A DNA stretch of 64,000 bases from Psococerastis gibbosa (lineage: Eukaryota; Arthropoda; Insecta; Psocodea; Psocidae), in assembly GCA_963971405.1 (NCBI GenBank), contig OZ020485.1, positions 11,532,001 through 11,596,000 of the forward strand. The letters run 5' to 3'. Each line of letters begins with the position of its first letter. The first letter of the stretch is position 1. Position numbers and translations under genes: made by a program. Below the pieces are notes generated by a model, which was given only the letters and a program-made list of their open reading frames with translations, ran no database searches and was not told the origin of the DNA. This document shows positions 9,701 through 18,490 of this stretch, piece after piece.

Positions 9701-11992
9701 TAAAGGAAGATGTGCAGGAAGTTGGCCTTCGGGCCGATGAGTGGCGTGGTCTGGTGAAGGACAGGATCCGTTGGCGTGGTGTTGCGAATGCGGCCAAAAG
9801 TCCCCCAGGGCTGACAGCGCCAACTTAAGTCAAGTCATATTTTGAAGTGCCACTGCTCAAGAGATCGCTCGATAAGCAATGGCTTTAGCGTTATAATCAC
9901 AGTACTATTTTGATAAATTGAGTTACCTATTAGCAAAAGCAATCCTCTCCACCCAGGTCGATTTTTCAGAAACCGCAAAAAACTGCTGTGCCGCAACGCC
10001 ATGAGGTATAACATTACAGTTTTTAAAGCTAATTTTAACAGTATTAGAATTACTTTTGCGTCTCAATATCCGATTCATCGGATAGAGTATTGAAAAATAA
10101 AAAAAATGGCGTGAATATCTCAAAACTGAAAAAAGTTGAGAGGATTGCTTTTGCTAATAGGCAACTCAATTATCCGTATATTGCCCCTGTCCGGGGTTAC
10201 CGGATAAGGAAAAATAGAAAGTATAGCTTTTTAACATTGTCGTTTGGCAATGCCGCGGCATTTGCATCACTGCGACATGCTGCAATTGTTCTTCATCCTT
10301 CTTCAGGAAATTTTATGGACATTTGTCTTTTTTTCTTTTTGCTTGTAGGAACCAAATTCGATTCGTACGATCTGATCGGGATGAGTCGCCTGCGTCCGTC
10401 ACTGCGTGTCCACATAGCAGCAGACGATATTATGTCCAGTTCCTGCGGCTTTAGTCATCGCATGAATTCTAATGAACTTAAGACACTGACTACGGTAATG
10501 CTTTTTATCTTATCGAGTATTCGGTCAAACATTAAAAATAATATTTACATTGACATTATAAAGGTCATTTGATGCCTGTGAATGGAGGCGGTTATGATAA
10601 GTGAAATGCGATGATAGGTTGTTCAGAAATTACTATTAGTAACTTATCATCATTTCTGGTGTGCTATAGGCCTATGAGCTTTAACGTATGAAGCGGGCCA
10701 GGTCAACTTTTTGGAAAGCATATAACCCTGCTCGGGAGCGACTGCGTACTCACATGGCTCCTATTGCAAAGACTCTCGAGCTGGCAGAAAAGTATGGGAT
10801 CAACTTGGGTGAAGCTGAAACTGCCAACAATAATTTTGAGTTCTTTAATAACCTACCTGCTGCAAACTTGACCTTAGAAGATCACAACCTACCCAAATCC
10901 GCATCCTTGGATATAGCCCTGCGTAAATCGGCCCTACAAACAATCCATAGCCGATATCCGGCTGCTGACTGGCTTCATGTCTACACGGACGGATCATCTA
11001 TGCCCGGGTCAGGAAACACAGGTGCTGGGTATTTCAGTCCCTTATTTGAAGGGCACGCTGCTGTAGGAGCCCCCCTAAGCTGCTATGATGGAGAGGTTGC
11101 AGCCGTTACGATAGCAGTGGAGAGGTTAAAAGAAGCGGAGAGTCACAAAAAAGCAGTTATCTTTGTCGACTCCCATGCTGCTATCCTCGCCCTCTCCAGC
11201 AATAACGAAACTGACTGTCCTCGCACCATCCGATGTAGGCGACTACTCGACGAAATGGCTGCTGTTGGCTGGACAATTGCACTTCAGTGGATTCCGAGTC
11301 ACATAGGTGTGGCTGGAAATGAGAATGCAGACCACCTAGCTAAACTTGGCGCATCACTACAGCAGGTTAAAGTGAAAACTACACTCTCCTCTGCGAGATC
11401 ACTAATAAACTGCACATGTGCTAATCAAGTAAAAACTCGTCATGCCACAGCTGCACAGGGCAAGAAGTGGGAGAGGCTAGTAAAGGACGGGCCAATCAAC
11501 CGAAACCTCCCCCGCCACGTGTTTGTTGCCTCCTTCAGAGCCCTCACTGGACACGACTACCTAGCTTCACACCTACATAGGATAGGCGTATTCGACTCGT
11601 CCTCATGCCCCCTGTGTGGACACCCCTCAATGGTGGCCGATCATCTCTTTGGATGCCCGGGGCTTGCAGACGCTCGAGACTCGTCGGTGAACACAGGAGA
11701 ATATCTCCTCGCTGATCTATACTGGCTTGCGCGACACCAAATGGCAGAGATGCCAAGAGTGGGCATTGGATAATAAATAATAAATGAGCTTTTCCCACTT
11801 CTTTCGGAATCTGAATGACTAATAACTTGTATTCGTCTGTAATTTTTCTTTTCTGTATTCCAGAAACTTTGCAGCGCCCACAAGAAAGGGTGGTCACCAA
11901 TGCCAGTATCCGGCTTCAATGATCTTTCCTTACCGCCTCCCGATCGTGAGGCTTACACATTTGAAAGATCCGCGCGAATTGATATCACGTGA
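3431..11992 (+). CDS. FBXO33: FBXO33-like F-box protein (seven exons)
   Basis: Exons: 3431-3783, 4982-5394, 6102-6213, 6292-6352, 8973-9147, 10349-10494 and 11864-11992. Lengths sum to 1389 nt (462 residues plus TGA) and every junction keeps phase. An N-terminal F-box (about residues 4-45: LPTVVIYDIYKNL, ASVCKKWREAFFYYPSWRKL) would bind Skp1 in an SCF ubiquitin ligase; the rest is a leucine-rich-repeat-like substrate region. Recognition rests on order and wording shared with vertebrate FBXO33: CRELTVVYVAEHY near residue 75, a VCVWRYRNLSEIVL block matching its LLAWRCTKLSLLAI, then IGMSRLRPSLRV matching IAIARLRGSDLKV, and a matching C-terminal GWSPMPVSGFNDLSL. Vertebrate FBXO33 is about 90 residues longer. 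Its introns hold a SINE, several LINE insertions and MITEs. Confidence 0.8.
4350..4522 (+). mobile_element. SINE family 2 copy in FBXO33 intron 1
   Basis: The tRNA-derived head has a B-box-like GGTTCGAGTCCC, then the family body 'cttcggagggcatgtaaag', 'aggtggtcccgggcttt' and the tail 'ggtggcttattaata'. The same layout recurs at 16266, 21358, 31280, 34615 and 35547. Short ORFs crossing it are not genes. Confidence 0.8.
4982..5394 (+). CDS. FBXO33: FBXO33-like exon 2 (leucine-rich region)
   Basis: Acceptor TTTTTAG at 4980-4981. The reading starts ERQFNDIIYPFLEKC and includes ITRLFLSHW, VLENCAKIEQLCIDS and LPILRKLTLRLDE, the expected leucine-rich pattern. Three donors are possible (5375, 5379, 5395). 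The GTAAGT at 5395 is chosen because only its phase 1 exit keeps exon 3, exon 4 and exon 5 in one frame. Confidence 0.75.
5590..5905 (+). mobile_element. RTE-like LINE, 3' end fragment (intron 2)
   Basis: The plus strand encodes the end of an endonuclease-reverse transcriptase: RRMNTEAELLLTVKKRKL, then YFGHLMRNEKYRLL, GRRRTSWLKNLRQWFG and FRAAVFKEQIAKLR before the stop at 5881-5883. This matches the conserved C-terminus of RTE-like LINEs common in arthropods. The tail 'agaagaggcatttaaag' recurs at the ends of copies near 21970 and (reversed) 28135, 30570 and 39145. The 5' part is missing. Confidence 0.75.
6102..6213 (+). CDS. FBXO33: FBXO33-like exon 3
   Basis: Acceptor TTTCAG at 6096-6101, donor AG|GTTAGT after 6213. 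In the frame fixed by the neighbours it reads AHAKSTLTTFTLLRRA and QLGWLGKLRDSGCFTAQ. A second frame (RSCEIHLNYVHITASS) is also open, but its exit phase cannot join exon 4 without a stop. Confidence 0.7.
6292..6352 (+). CDS. FBXO33: FBXO33-like exon 4 (61 bp)
   Basis: Acceptor after a T-rich tract with AG at 6290-6291, donor TTG|GTAAAA after 6352. It enters in phase 2 and leaves in phase 0, reading HPRVVNSLIAIYEKPLLLSL. In vertebrate FBXO33 the matching place reads GAIVDLISRQY. The exon is too short to stand out by itself; phase agreement on both sides is the main support. Confidence 0.65.
6590..7330. mobile_element. CCCGGGGG-palindrome element, copy 2 (two core units)
   Basis: Two units of the family sit head to tail: 'gggcccgggggtctccccc' near 6950 and 'ggggccgggggtctccc' near 7085. 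Each is followed by 'aaatttgaaa', 'aagtgcaaaat' and 'acgcattttacc'. Flanking poly-G (6630-6641) and the phrase 'gtcccattttatat'-like near 7300 are shared with 47040-47530. Ends are approximate. Confidence 0.6.
7521..7969 (+). mobile_element. 5'-truncated LINE insertion (C-terminal zinc-knuckle domain)
   Basis: A 13-bp direct repeat TAACTGGCTAAAC flanks the insert (7508-7520 and 7970-7982), which marks retrotransposition. The plus strand at about 7620-7935 encodes only the end of ORF2: WATLNQLRTGVAPTKKNRAR, then CECGAEIQDTEHLLQC and DLWKRTEAGVKTAQHW. The copy at 61803-62158 has the same layout. A short A-rich tail with GTAAAAAG precedes the right repeat. It lies in FBXO33 intron 4. Confidence 0.8.
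8395..8490 (+). repeat. Short dispersed repeat, inverted relative to 35070-35165
   Basis: The stretch holding 'tctgtcattgtcattctgct', 'gcctcagtgacaatgtag' and 'agagatggtttct' is the reverse complement, with differences, of 35070-35165. The family is unknown. Confidence 0.45.
8493..8725 (+). repeat. Three degenerate tandem units of about 70-85 bp
   Basis: Units start near 8495 ('catagtcaaaaccggtctcc'), 8583 ('catagtcgaaatgggtcttc') and 8655 ('gcgtagtcttcttac'). The second and third both end in 'cgtttatcattgaacacacc'. They are in FBXO33 intron 4. Confidence 0.6.
8973..9147 (+). CDS. FBXO33: FBXO33-like exon 5
   Basis: Acceptor TAATTACAG ends at 8972 and donor G|GTAATT follows 9147; phase 0 in, phase 1 out. 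It reads KFRNSYLETLMKEQAFHPT and ends DHQFVVCVWRYRNLSEIVLS, the block most like vertebrate FBXO33. Confidence 0.85.
9270..9836 (+). mobile_element. RTE-like LINE insertion with internal deletion
   Basis: A 12-bp direct repeat ATATTTTGAAGT flanks the insert (9258-9269 and 9837-9848). Coding remains on the plus strand include FKYLGSIIASDNKISQDV, then after a frame break TKVRLYKTLILPVLIYGGEA and LTKKESRALAVV. These join directly to the far C-terminus, RPLGRPRRCYGDQLKEDVQE and RIRWRGVANAAKSPPGL. The usual segment between LAV and the GRPR motif is missing. The sequence before the right repeat is a short AAGTC repeat. Confidence 0.8.
9916..10171. mobile_element. MITE-like element with 34-bp inverted ends
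   Basis: Left arm 9916-9949 (aattgagttacctattagca...) and right arm 10138-10171 are near-perfect inverted copies; the left starts AATTGAGTTACC and the right ends GGCAACTCAATT. The interior is AT-rich without coding capacity. It sits just before exon 6. Confidence 0.7.
10349..10494 (+). CDS. FBXO33: FBXO33-like exon 6
   Basis: A long pyrimidine tract (10325-10346) precedes AG at 10347-10348; donor ACG|GTAATG follows 10494. It reads TKFDSYDLIGMSRLRPSLRV and then a variable serine-rich stretch. The phase is 1 in and 0 out. Confidence 0.85.
10683..11783 (+). mobile_element. 5'-truncated LINE with a 361-codon open frame (RNase H)
   Basis: The open frame at 10688-11773 encodes an RNase H domain with a full set of likely catalytic acids: D101 in YTDGSS, E136 in GEVAAV, D161 in FVDSHAA and D215 in NENADHLAK, plus H205 in WIPSHIG. 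A C-terminal zinc-binding segment follows (SCPLCGHP, HLFGCPG). RNase H after reverse transcriptase marks the I/Jockey-like part of the non-LTR tree. The reverse transcriptase is absent, so the copy is 5'-truncated. A 9-bp direct repeat ATGAGCTTT flanks it (10674-10682, 11784-11792) and the tail is an ATAA repeat. The unbroken frame suggests a fairly recent insertion into FBXO33 intron 6. Confidence 0.85.
11864..11992 (+). CDS. FBXO33: FBXO33-like exon 7 (terminal)
   Basis: Acceptor TTCCAG ends at 11863. Phase 0; reads KLCSAHKKGWSPMPVSGFND and ends ARIDIT before TGA at 11990-11992. The GWSPMPVSGF block lines up with QPWHAVMDIE near the vertebrate C-terminus. Confidence 0.8.
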   Translation, partial: KLCSAHKKGWSPMPVSGFNDLSLPPPDREAYTFERSARIDIT

Positions 11993-12890
11993 CCTCCTAA
12001 ACTTTCTACTTCAGAAGCGGTGTTGGTGAAAATCGAAGGTTATCCGCGCGAATGGGAATGTTTTCAGTCTGAGGCTCACAATGGATCATATTGGTTTTAG
12101 GTTATGAGGAGGTTTGCCATTTGACATGAAATCTGCCTGATATAAGGAAAAAGACCCTATCTACACAAACTAAAACTTTGTATTTTCGAATTCGCATTAG
12201 CGAGACAATACTTTTCATACCACTGGAAGTCCCTAACTTCAAGTATTGCGTGATATATGGCAATTTGTGTTCGCTCTGAATATGCTTTTAGATGACAACA
12301 GAAAATTATTGCTGTAGGCTCCTGAACAATTTCGTGTTATTGATGTATTTGAAGCCTTTTTCCTTAACATGGCAGAAATATCCCGATGCTCAGCCTATTT
12401 AAGGTTATCTCTCTTGAATGATATTGTTTCCGCATTATTTGGCCTTTGGTATACCGGTAATAAACGTCAGTTACCAGTTATTTAATGGAATATTTGCAGT
12501 TGCAAATGCACTCTGTAGCTATTCAACAGCTGCTCCGTATTTAGTCATTAGTTTAATGACCAATGGAGATCACTGGTGAAACATCCAGCATGTCTGCTAT
12601 TCATGGAGGCATTTTGAGGTAACCTCTTAGCTCTATTTTTGTCATTCTCTTGATAAGCTGGTCCCCAAACAAGCAGATGCAATTTTCTATACGATTGATC
12701 TCCATTTGAAAATGTTACTTACAGATGTTTTAAATTGAGTCACAATGTCCCAAATTTCAATATTTTACTCATAATTTTGCCTCTGAGTCTCAGATTTTTG
12801 CTTGTTTGCCATTGGTCATAGCTTGTGAACCTACAGTGCTTCTTGTCGGTACTTCACTTGCAGCAACCTGCAGTCAGACCAACCAAACCA
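11993..12890. other. FBXO33 3' UTR and intergenic DNA
   Basis: No coding exon, inverted repeat or known repeat was recognised. The FBXO33 polyadenylation site is not certain; an ATAAAC-type variant near 12460 is weak. Confidence 0.35.
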
Positions 12891-12894
12891 ATCG

Positions 12895-13815
12895 GAAAAC
12901 ATTGAGTATCCAATATATTGCTATGTTCGATGGCCTCAATGACCGTTTATATGATAGGTAGTGTCAGTAACCTGGCAGGCTTGTCACACTTGCTTGTCTG
13001 AAAGGGTAATTTTGTGAGGTGGTTTTTGAGTTGCTGGTGAAAGCCATAGTGTAGTGGATAACGATCTGGACTTTCGTAAAAGAATTACTTACTTACTTAC
13101 TAGCCAACGCCCGCTCTTGGCATTTCTGCCATTAAGCGCCGCGCTGACCAGTATAGATGTGCCGTGATTGGTGCTCCTGTTAGTGGTAGTGTCCGCCTTC
13201 CCTCGGTCAGTATTGGGCAGCTATATAAGTGGGCTGCATCCATGGTGTGGAAGTCACAAAGTGGACAGGCCGTTGACTGTAGGATGCCTATTATGTTCAG
13301 GTGGGCTGCTAGAAGGTCATGTCCGGTGGTGGTGCGGAAGACAGCGACGAATGTAGGTCGTGGTAGAGTTCTGTTGATGGGTCTTGAAGCCAGTACGTTC
13401 CATCTCTTACCTTCTGCCGCTTGTTTAGAAGTGCTATTGATTTTCCTACGCACTGCTAACTGTATGGCATTCTTGGCTGATGCAAGGGACGACCGGCCAG
13501 TTGGTTGGTGGAGATGTGTGCCCATCTTTGCGAGGAAGTCTGCCTTGTCGTTTCCATTGATGTCGACATGACTAGGGATCCACTGCAAGGCTACTGTTGT
13601 CCCATGCTCCATTAGATTGCTGAGTGACTGTCTGCACTTAAGTGTGAAGGGACATTCTGTATATGTGTTGGACGTTAGTGCTTCAATGGCCGATTTTGAG
13701 TCCACTAGGAATACCACTTTTTCATGGGTTTGAGTGTCCCCAAGTCTCTCAATTGCCATCGTAAAAGAATTCACGGGTCCCATTCCGCTACCTACTCACG
13801 TGATATTTCACCTAT
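12895..13815 (+). mobile_element. SINE-like family 3 copy, split by a LINE
   Basis: The pieces 12895-13086 and 13760-13815 together match 40735-40960: 'caatatattgctatgttcga', 'ggtaattttgtgaggtgg', 'gtagtgtagtggataacgat' and 'cgggtcccattccgctacct'. The phrase TAGTGTAGTGGATAACG resembles a tRNA A-box region, so a tRNA-derived SINE is suspected. The LINE at 13087-13759 interrupts it. Confidence 0.6.
13087..13759 (-). mobile_element. RNase H LINE, 5'-truncated, minus strand
   Basis: A 12-bp direct repeat CGTAAAAGAATT flanks the insert (13075-13086, 13760-13771). Next to the left repeat a TTAC run (a GTAA repeat on the coding strand) forms the tail. The minus strand reads VFLVDSKSAIEAL, QWIPSHVDINGNDKADFLAK, then FRTTTGHDLLAAHLNIIGIL and ACPLCDFHTMDAAHLYSCP to a stop at 13100-13102. 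Truncation falls between the first and second halves of the RNase H domain. The open ORF begins upstream of the insertion edge, so its first few residues belong to the host repeat. Confidence 0.85.
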
Positions 13816-13924
13816 TATTCATCATTGGAGCATATCGGCTATGAGTTACTGTGTATAATATGTTTGTCCTTTCTGTAATTTGTTACTAAAGACTGAGAAT
13901 ATTCATAGTAATTAGGACTGTTGT

Positions 13925-14040
13925 AATCAAAGGAACACAATGTGAAGCCTTAGGTTACAAAAAGGAGACGAACTTGGTTACAAGAAGCCAAAGGCTGTGG
14001 TATACCCATCCGATTTGAACCTAACAACAAAAAAATACTG
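13925..14040 (+). repeat. Dispersed repeat, related to 46250-46425
   Basis: Shared phrases: 'cacaatgtgaagcctt', 'ggttacaaaaaggagacgaa' and 'aaaggctgtggtatacc' match 46307-46375 with differences. A tRNA-like half is visible only in the other copy. Confidence 0.5.
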
Positions 14041-14380
14041 TTATCTGACTAGCGAATAATACATTGAGCCTGATTGATTTGCATCTTCTCCTCGAGTTGA
14101 GCAAGTCTCAAATCGCAGATAAGGTGTAACTGTGCTAATGGGTTTCCCTCTGTAGATGGCAGTTCTTGCCAAAAGCGCTCAGGGTTTTATACTAACACAA
14201 GTGGGTTTCTTAGACAAAGTTAATTTCTTAACGATTATTTGGGTTTTACTAATTCGGGTTGTTATAACAAATTTTTCTAAAACTTTTTTGTTTATTAAAA
14301 TGAAATACCACGAAGTCACGAGTAATCCAATTATTTATGATTGATTGCTTTTAATATTCTCAGCCCTTCAAATTGTGTTA

Positions 14381-14863
14381 GGTGGGGTTTCCACATACGT
14401 CAATCGTCAATGAAAATTATGAAATTGAAGGACATTTCAATTTTTTATTGATGGCGGCGTTTCCACATGTTTTTTCAAAAATTGACAATTTTCTATTGAA
14501 ACGTATGCGCCAAATTTTTGAAATTTGTTTGCATTTGTTTTTTGAAATTTTGTTTGTATTTGTTTTCTTCGTACACTTATTATTTTTAATAAAACCTAAT
14601 AATAGTAGGAGATCCGAAGTAAGATCGACCTTCACCGATCTGTTTAATGGATGAAAACTGTTTTTTAAAAAAATCAATTAAAATAGTTGAACTTGACACA
14701 CTTGACATATTCCATGAGGCCATTTTTTAATTTTAGTTTGTTTGTGATTTTACTCTATGATCAATTGATCATTGATCAATTTTAACAATGGCATAGAGTA
14801 AAATTGAAATGTCCTTCAATTTCATAATTTTCATTGACGATTGACGTATGTGGAAAACCCGCC
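14381..14863. mobile_element. MITE with about 60-bp inverted ends and TTA flanks
   Basis: The left end GGTGGGGTTTCCACATACG and the reverse of the right end GGCGGGTTTTCCACATACG continue as matching arms for about 60 bp. TTA stands on both sides (14378-14380, 14864-14866). TTA/TAA duplication and GG-starting ends are typical of PIF/Harbinger-type MITEs. The centre also holds a small palindrome, 'gatcaattgatcattgatc'. Confidence 0.75.
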
Positions 14864-15300
14864 TTATAAAATTTGACTGATAACCAGTGCTGTGTGTAAT
14901 CGAATGCAAATCGTACCCAACAGTATTTGAAGTATGGTGGTCGTCAGGGCTATAATATAATAATATAATTTTGAATGTCATTACCTCTGAAGACTTGTAT
15001 TTTGTCTTTCTCCGATCTCAAAGTTATACAATTTTTTTTCAACGGGCTGTATGATTAATTAATTAAGGATGGTGCACAGGTCACGAGTGAGTGACGTAAT
15101 TTGTTGTTAGATGAATGTGGATAACAAGTATTGTTTGCAACAGTGTGGATTTTCGCTGAGGAAACTAATTGAAATATTCGGCGTACAGTATTTACCCTTT
15201 TATTTTCTAAACTTTCAATGTGAACTTCGCATTTCGATTATCGTTTTAAATTGATATTTTGTGGCGAGTGATTTTGAGTTAGAATAAAAAAAGAGGATGT
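14864..15300. other. Intergenic DNA, no feature seen
   Basis: AT-rich sequence with no exon, repeat or inverted ends recognised. Confidence 0.3.
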
Positions 15301-15360
15301 TGTTGACATTTTATTCGTTTAAAAACTAGGAACTGATTTTTCAAATCAATGACTTTTACT

Positions 15361-15765
15361 AAGGCAGAGATTTAAAAATCGTTTTTAAACAAAATGACAA
15401 TCCAGTCTATTTGACGGAATAAATTAATTCCGGGTTTTGTAGCCGAAAGATATGAGATATGAAAGTGGACAGATGAAAAACTCATAAAACAGATATAAGA
15501 CAATTCACTGGACTGAGTTCCAATATTGTATAAAATCATTATAAAGCACTTTATCGTGCTGTTATTTTTAGGGTAACAATAGGTGAGGTGAGAAAATGTA
15601 AATTTACTGAGAAAACTTGTATTTTTTTATGCATTTTTCATCTGACCATTTTCATATTTTGTTGACTGCAGAACGAATTCCGTAAAATAGACTAATTCGT
15701 CATTTGTTTACAAAATATTTTGAAATCTCTACCTGAACAGAGCGCTATAAAAACATGAAAGCCTG
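15361..15765. mobile_element. Inverted-repeat element (degenerate MITE)
   Basis: A left arm at about 15365-15500 ('gagatttaaaaatcg', 'gacggaataaatt', 'cagatgaaaaactcataaa') and an inverted right arm at about 15600-15745 ('atgcatttttcatctgacc', 'ggaattcgtt' reversed, 'tttgaaatctctacct') face each other. The arms differ at many positions. A related single arm is visible at 17525-17640. Boundaries are approximate. Confidence 0.5.
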
Positions 15766-16265
15766 ACGATTTGCAAATGGTGAGAAATTACATTTTATTT
15801 TTTGTAATATGTAGAATTAAGATGGCTATGAATTATGATAAATTTTACAATCATGCTCGAAGAGCTTGGATTATTTTCGTATTAAATGCTTTTTGAAAGG
15901 GAAAGACCAACTAATGTTACCCTTTCAGTAGTAACTAGTCGGATGTTACCACTCTTGAGTGAAATAGACAATATTGCCATACGACCAACCATTGGTTTCG
16001 TTACCTGTTCACCTATTACATTTTTAACTATTAATTAAATAATGAAAGTAAGCTTTAAGATAAATTAATCGTTCTTATATTTGTCAAGCATTTGAAACAT
16101 GTTAACCTACATCATGTAGGCTACATGCAAGGGGCCTTCCGTGGATTTAAAGGTTTTGGATTAACCTAATTCGAAATGAAAACACCGAAACTATTTTGAT
16201 GTATCCTTTTATAATGATTTATTGAACACCTAAGTGAACTCGCTAAGTTGATTTAATAGATAATG
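15766..16265. other. Intergenic DNA, no feature seen
   Basis: AT-rich sequence; nothing recognisable on either strand. Confidence 0.3.
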
Positions 16266-16440
16266 ACTCTTTTTCTAACACCAAGCCGACCTAGCGGAGT
16301 TAGAGTTATACGGCCCTCTCGTACCCTCAACTAGGAAGGCCCGTCTGCTTTACATGTCATCCGAAGCATGGCCAAAATTTTAGCAAGTGTGGGACTGAAA
16401 CCAATGACCTTTGGGTGATTCCGTAGCACTGCTCTAAATG
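16266..16440 (-). mobile_element. SINE family 2 copy, minus strand
   Basis: Reverse-orientation match: 'gacctagcggagttagag', 'ctcaactaggaaggcccg', 'catccgaagcatggcc' and a decayed B-box region 'gggactgaaaccaatgacc'. More diverged than the copies at 34615 and 35547. Confidence 0.75.
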
Positions 16441-18030
16441 ATTAATAAAATTGCATGAAACTCTGACTTAATATGTGGCTTAGTACATTTATTATCACGA
16501 TGTATTTGAAATATGGAAGATGCGACACATAGGCCTAACCATTGAAACTTGGACAAATTATCCCCTAGAATCTAGACGAAAATATACCGTCATTCTCAAA
16601 AATAGTTATTATTATTGGAATGGCTGATTTTCTTTTAATAATATAAATTATTATTGTTTAATAAAAAGGTTAGGCCTTATCAGCAAGTGATTAAGGCTAC
16701 CGGCCTAATATTGGTGGCAGATTTTACTCGTTAAAACTATGCACAACAAGTGCGATGTCGCAAAATGTAATCACATGGTTGTGTGTGTCAACTTGTAATT
16801 AGTCTAATTGTATGTATAAAATGTATTTTAAACTAGCACAAAAATTTATGCAATGTTATGGTTAAAATTCCAATTTATTATTCTATCAATGTTATTTTAC
16901 CGTAGTTTGTAGTTATTAGGGACTTCAAGTTTTGGCGCCTTAAACTCTCGAAGGCAGAATGAAAGAATAGTGCAGAATACTTTGATGTATTTTAGAATGT
17001 AAAATTGGATAGAAAAATTACTGAGCTAGGCCTAAAATACGAACTTTCCCCAAACTCGTTGTTAAAGCCTTTGTGAATTTATTGTAGAGTTTATTCCATT
17101 ACTTGAATTTCCCTATTGTAATCGTATTGAATATTAAATGGTATGTTATTCAAAAAGTTAATTAGGCTATTTAGTGATACTGCTGATATGTTTTTTTTAA
17201 TGCTAACAACTGTACCTGAGGCTACATAAATTCAGTGATCTGTAAAAAATGTGCACTGCATGTATTGAGTGTAACAGCAAAACAAATGCCTCTCTGAAGT
17301 AATTCGCATTTCACTCTATTATGTTCTGTATCTACCGTACTATTTATTGTATAAGGCGCATATGAACTCTGAAACAGCCTACAATGTAAGTGAAAAATAG
17401 CTTTTGTTTTAAATTTTCAATTGGGACGCAAGTTCAACGCAAAGTATAATTACGAAGTACAGAAGTTGAAGTGACGGCAGACATTTAAAATAAAGATTAT
17501 TTGAATATGTTTGTATTGTTGCTTTACGACAGATATTTCAAAATATTTTTTAAACAGAATCAATTTAACGAAATTAATTATTTCATCCTTTCACACAGAT
17601 AAAAAAATGGCCAGATGAAAAATGCACAAGGAATAAAAGTTTTCGCAGTTCTTTTACATTTTCTTCGGCTTAATTATATATTATTACCTACTTAAAAAGA
17701 CGATAAAGTGCATTGTACAGTTTTTAATAGTAGTAAATGAGTCGGGTAAATAGCATACGCTTTGAGAAATTTTCATGTGACCACACCTTTGGGGAACGAG
17801 TTAATTAATTTCCCCAAAAATACACTTTCTTTGTTTACAAAATATATCAAAATCTTTATGTTTTTCTGCTTTTTGGACGGCAAGCTGACCGTAGACTTTG
17901 GCCGTCCCATTGATCACTACAAAATAGTTTTGTATATTTTTATTTAATTTAATACTATACCGTAGCTATTTTGCTTCGTCATATGGTAGCGGACTATTTC
18001 ATATCCAGTGTAGTACCAACTTGAAATTTT
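16441..18030. other. Intergenic DNA
   Basis: AT-rich; the only recognisable piece is the single arm of the 15.4 kb inverted-repeat family at 17525-17640. No exon found. Confidence 0.3.
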
Positions 18031-18032
18031 TG

Positions 18033-18490
18033 CTTTCCAAACAAAATTGCTATGTTAGGGTAAAAAAAATAAAATATATAATAAAGCTTTGTGATGGTTG
18101 AAATTTTCGATTCCGGGATTTCAACGGATTTACGAGTTTTGAGGTACCAGGAACCCAAAAAGTGGTTTTTACGAAATGTCTGTCTTTCTGTTCATTGATT
18201 TCCGGGCAAACTACTCGGTCGATTTTGATGAAATTTAGCATGTAGGTTCACAAAAATCGTAACTCGACACCATTTTTTTTATTTTGGGCAAACTCAATTA
18301 TAGGGGGGGGGGGGGTTATTCTAAAAAAAAAATCAAAAAAACTTCTAAAAAAAATTACGGCTCCAACGATTTCTTTTAAATTCACATAAATTGTAGCCCT
18401 TACTACTGTTAATAAAATGTGGGGGGTCGCTTGCCCCTTGATAGTTTGCTTCTGGGGGTAAAAAAATAAAAATAACTAAATTTTAATGAA
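18033..18490 (+). repeat. GTCT element, 5' part
   Basis: Shares 'aaagctttgtgatgg', 'tttcaacggatttacgag', 'acgaaatgtctgtctttctg', 'gatttccgggcaaactactc' and 'gatagtttgcttctggggg' with 22516-23372 and 49162-50140. The first 30 bp are altered and the right end is missing. Confidence 0.7.
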
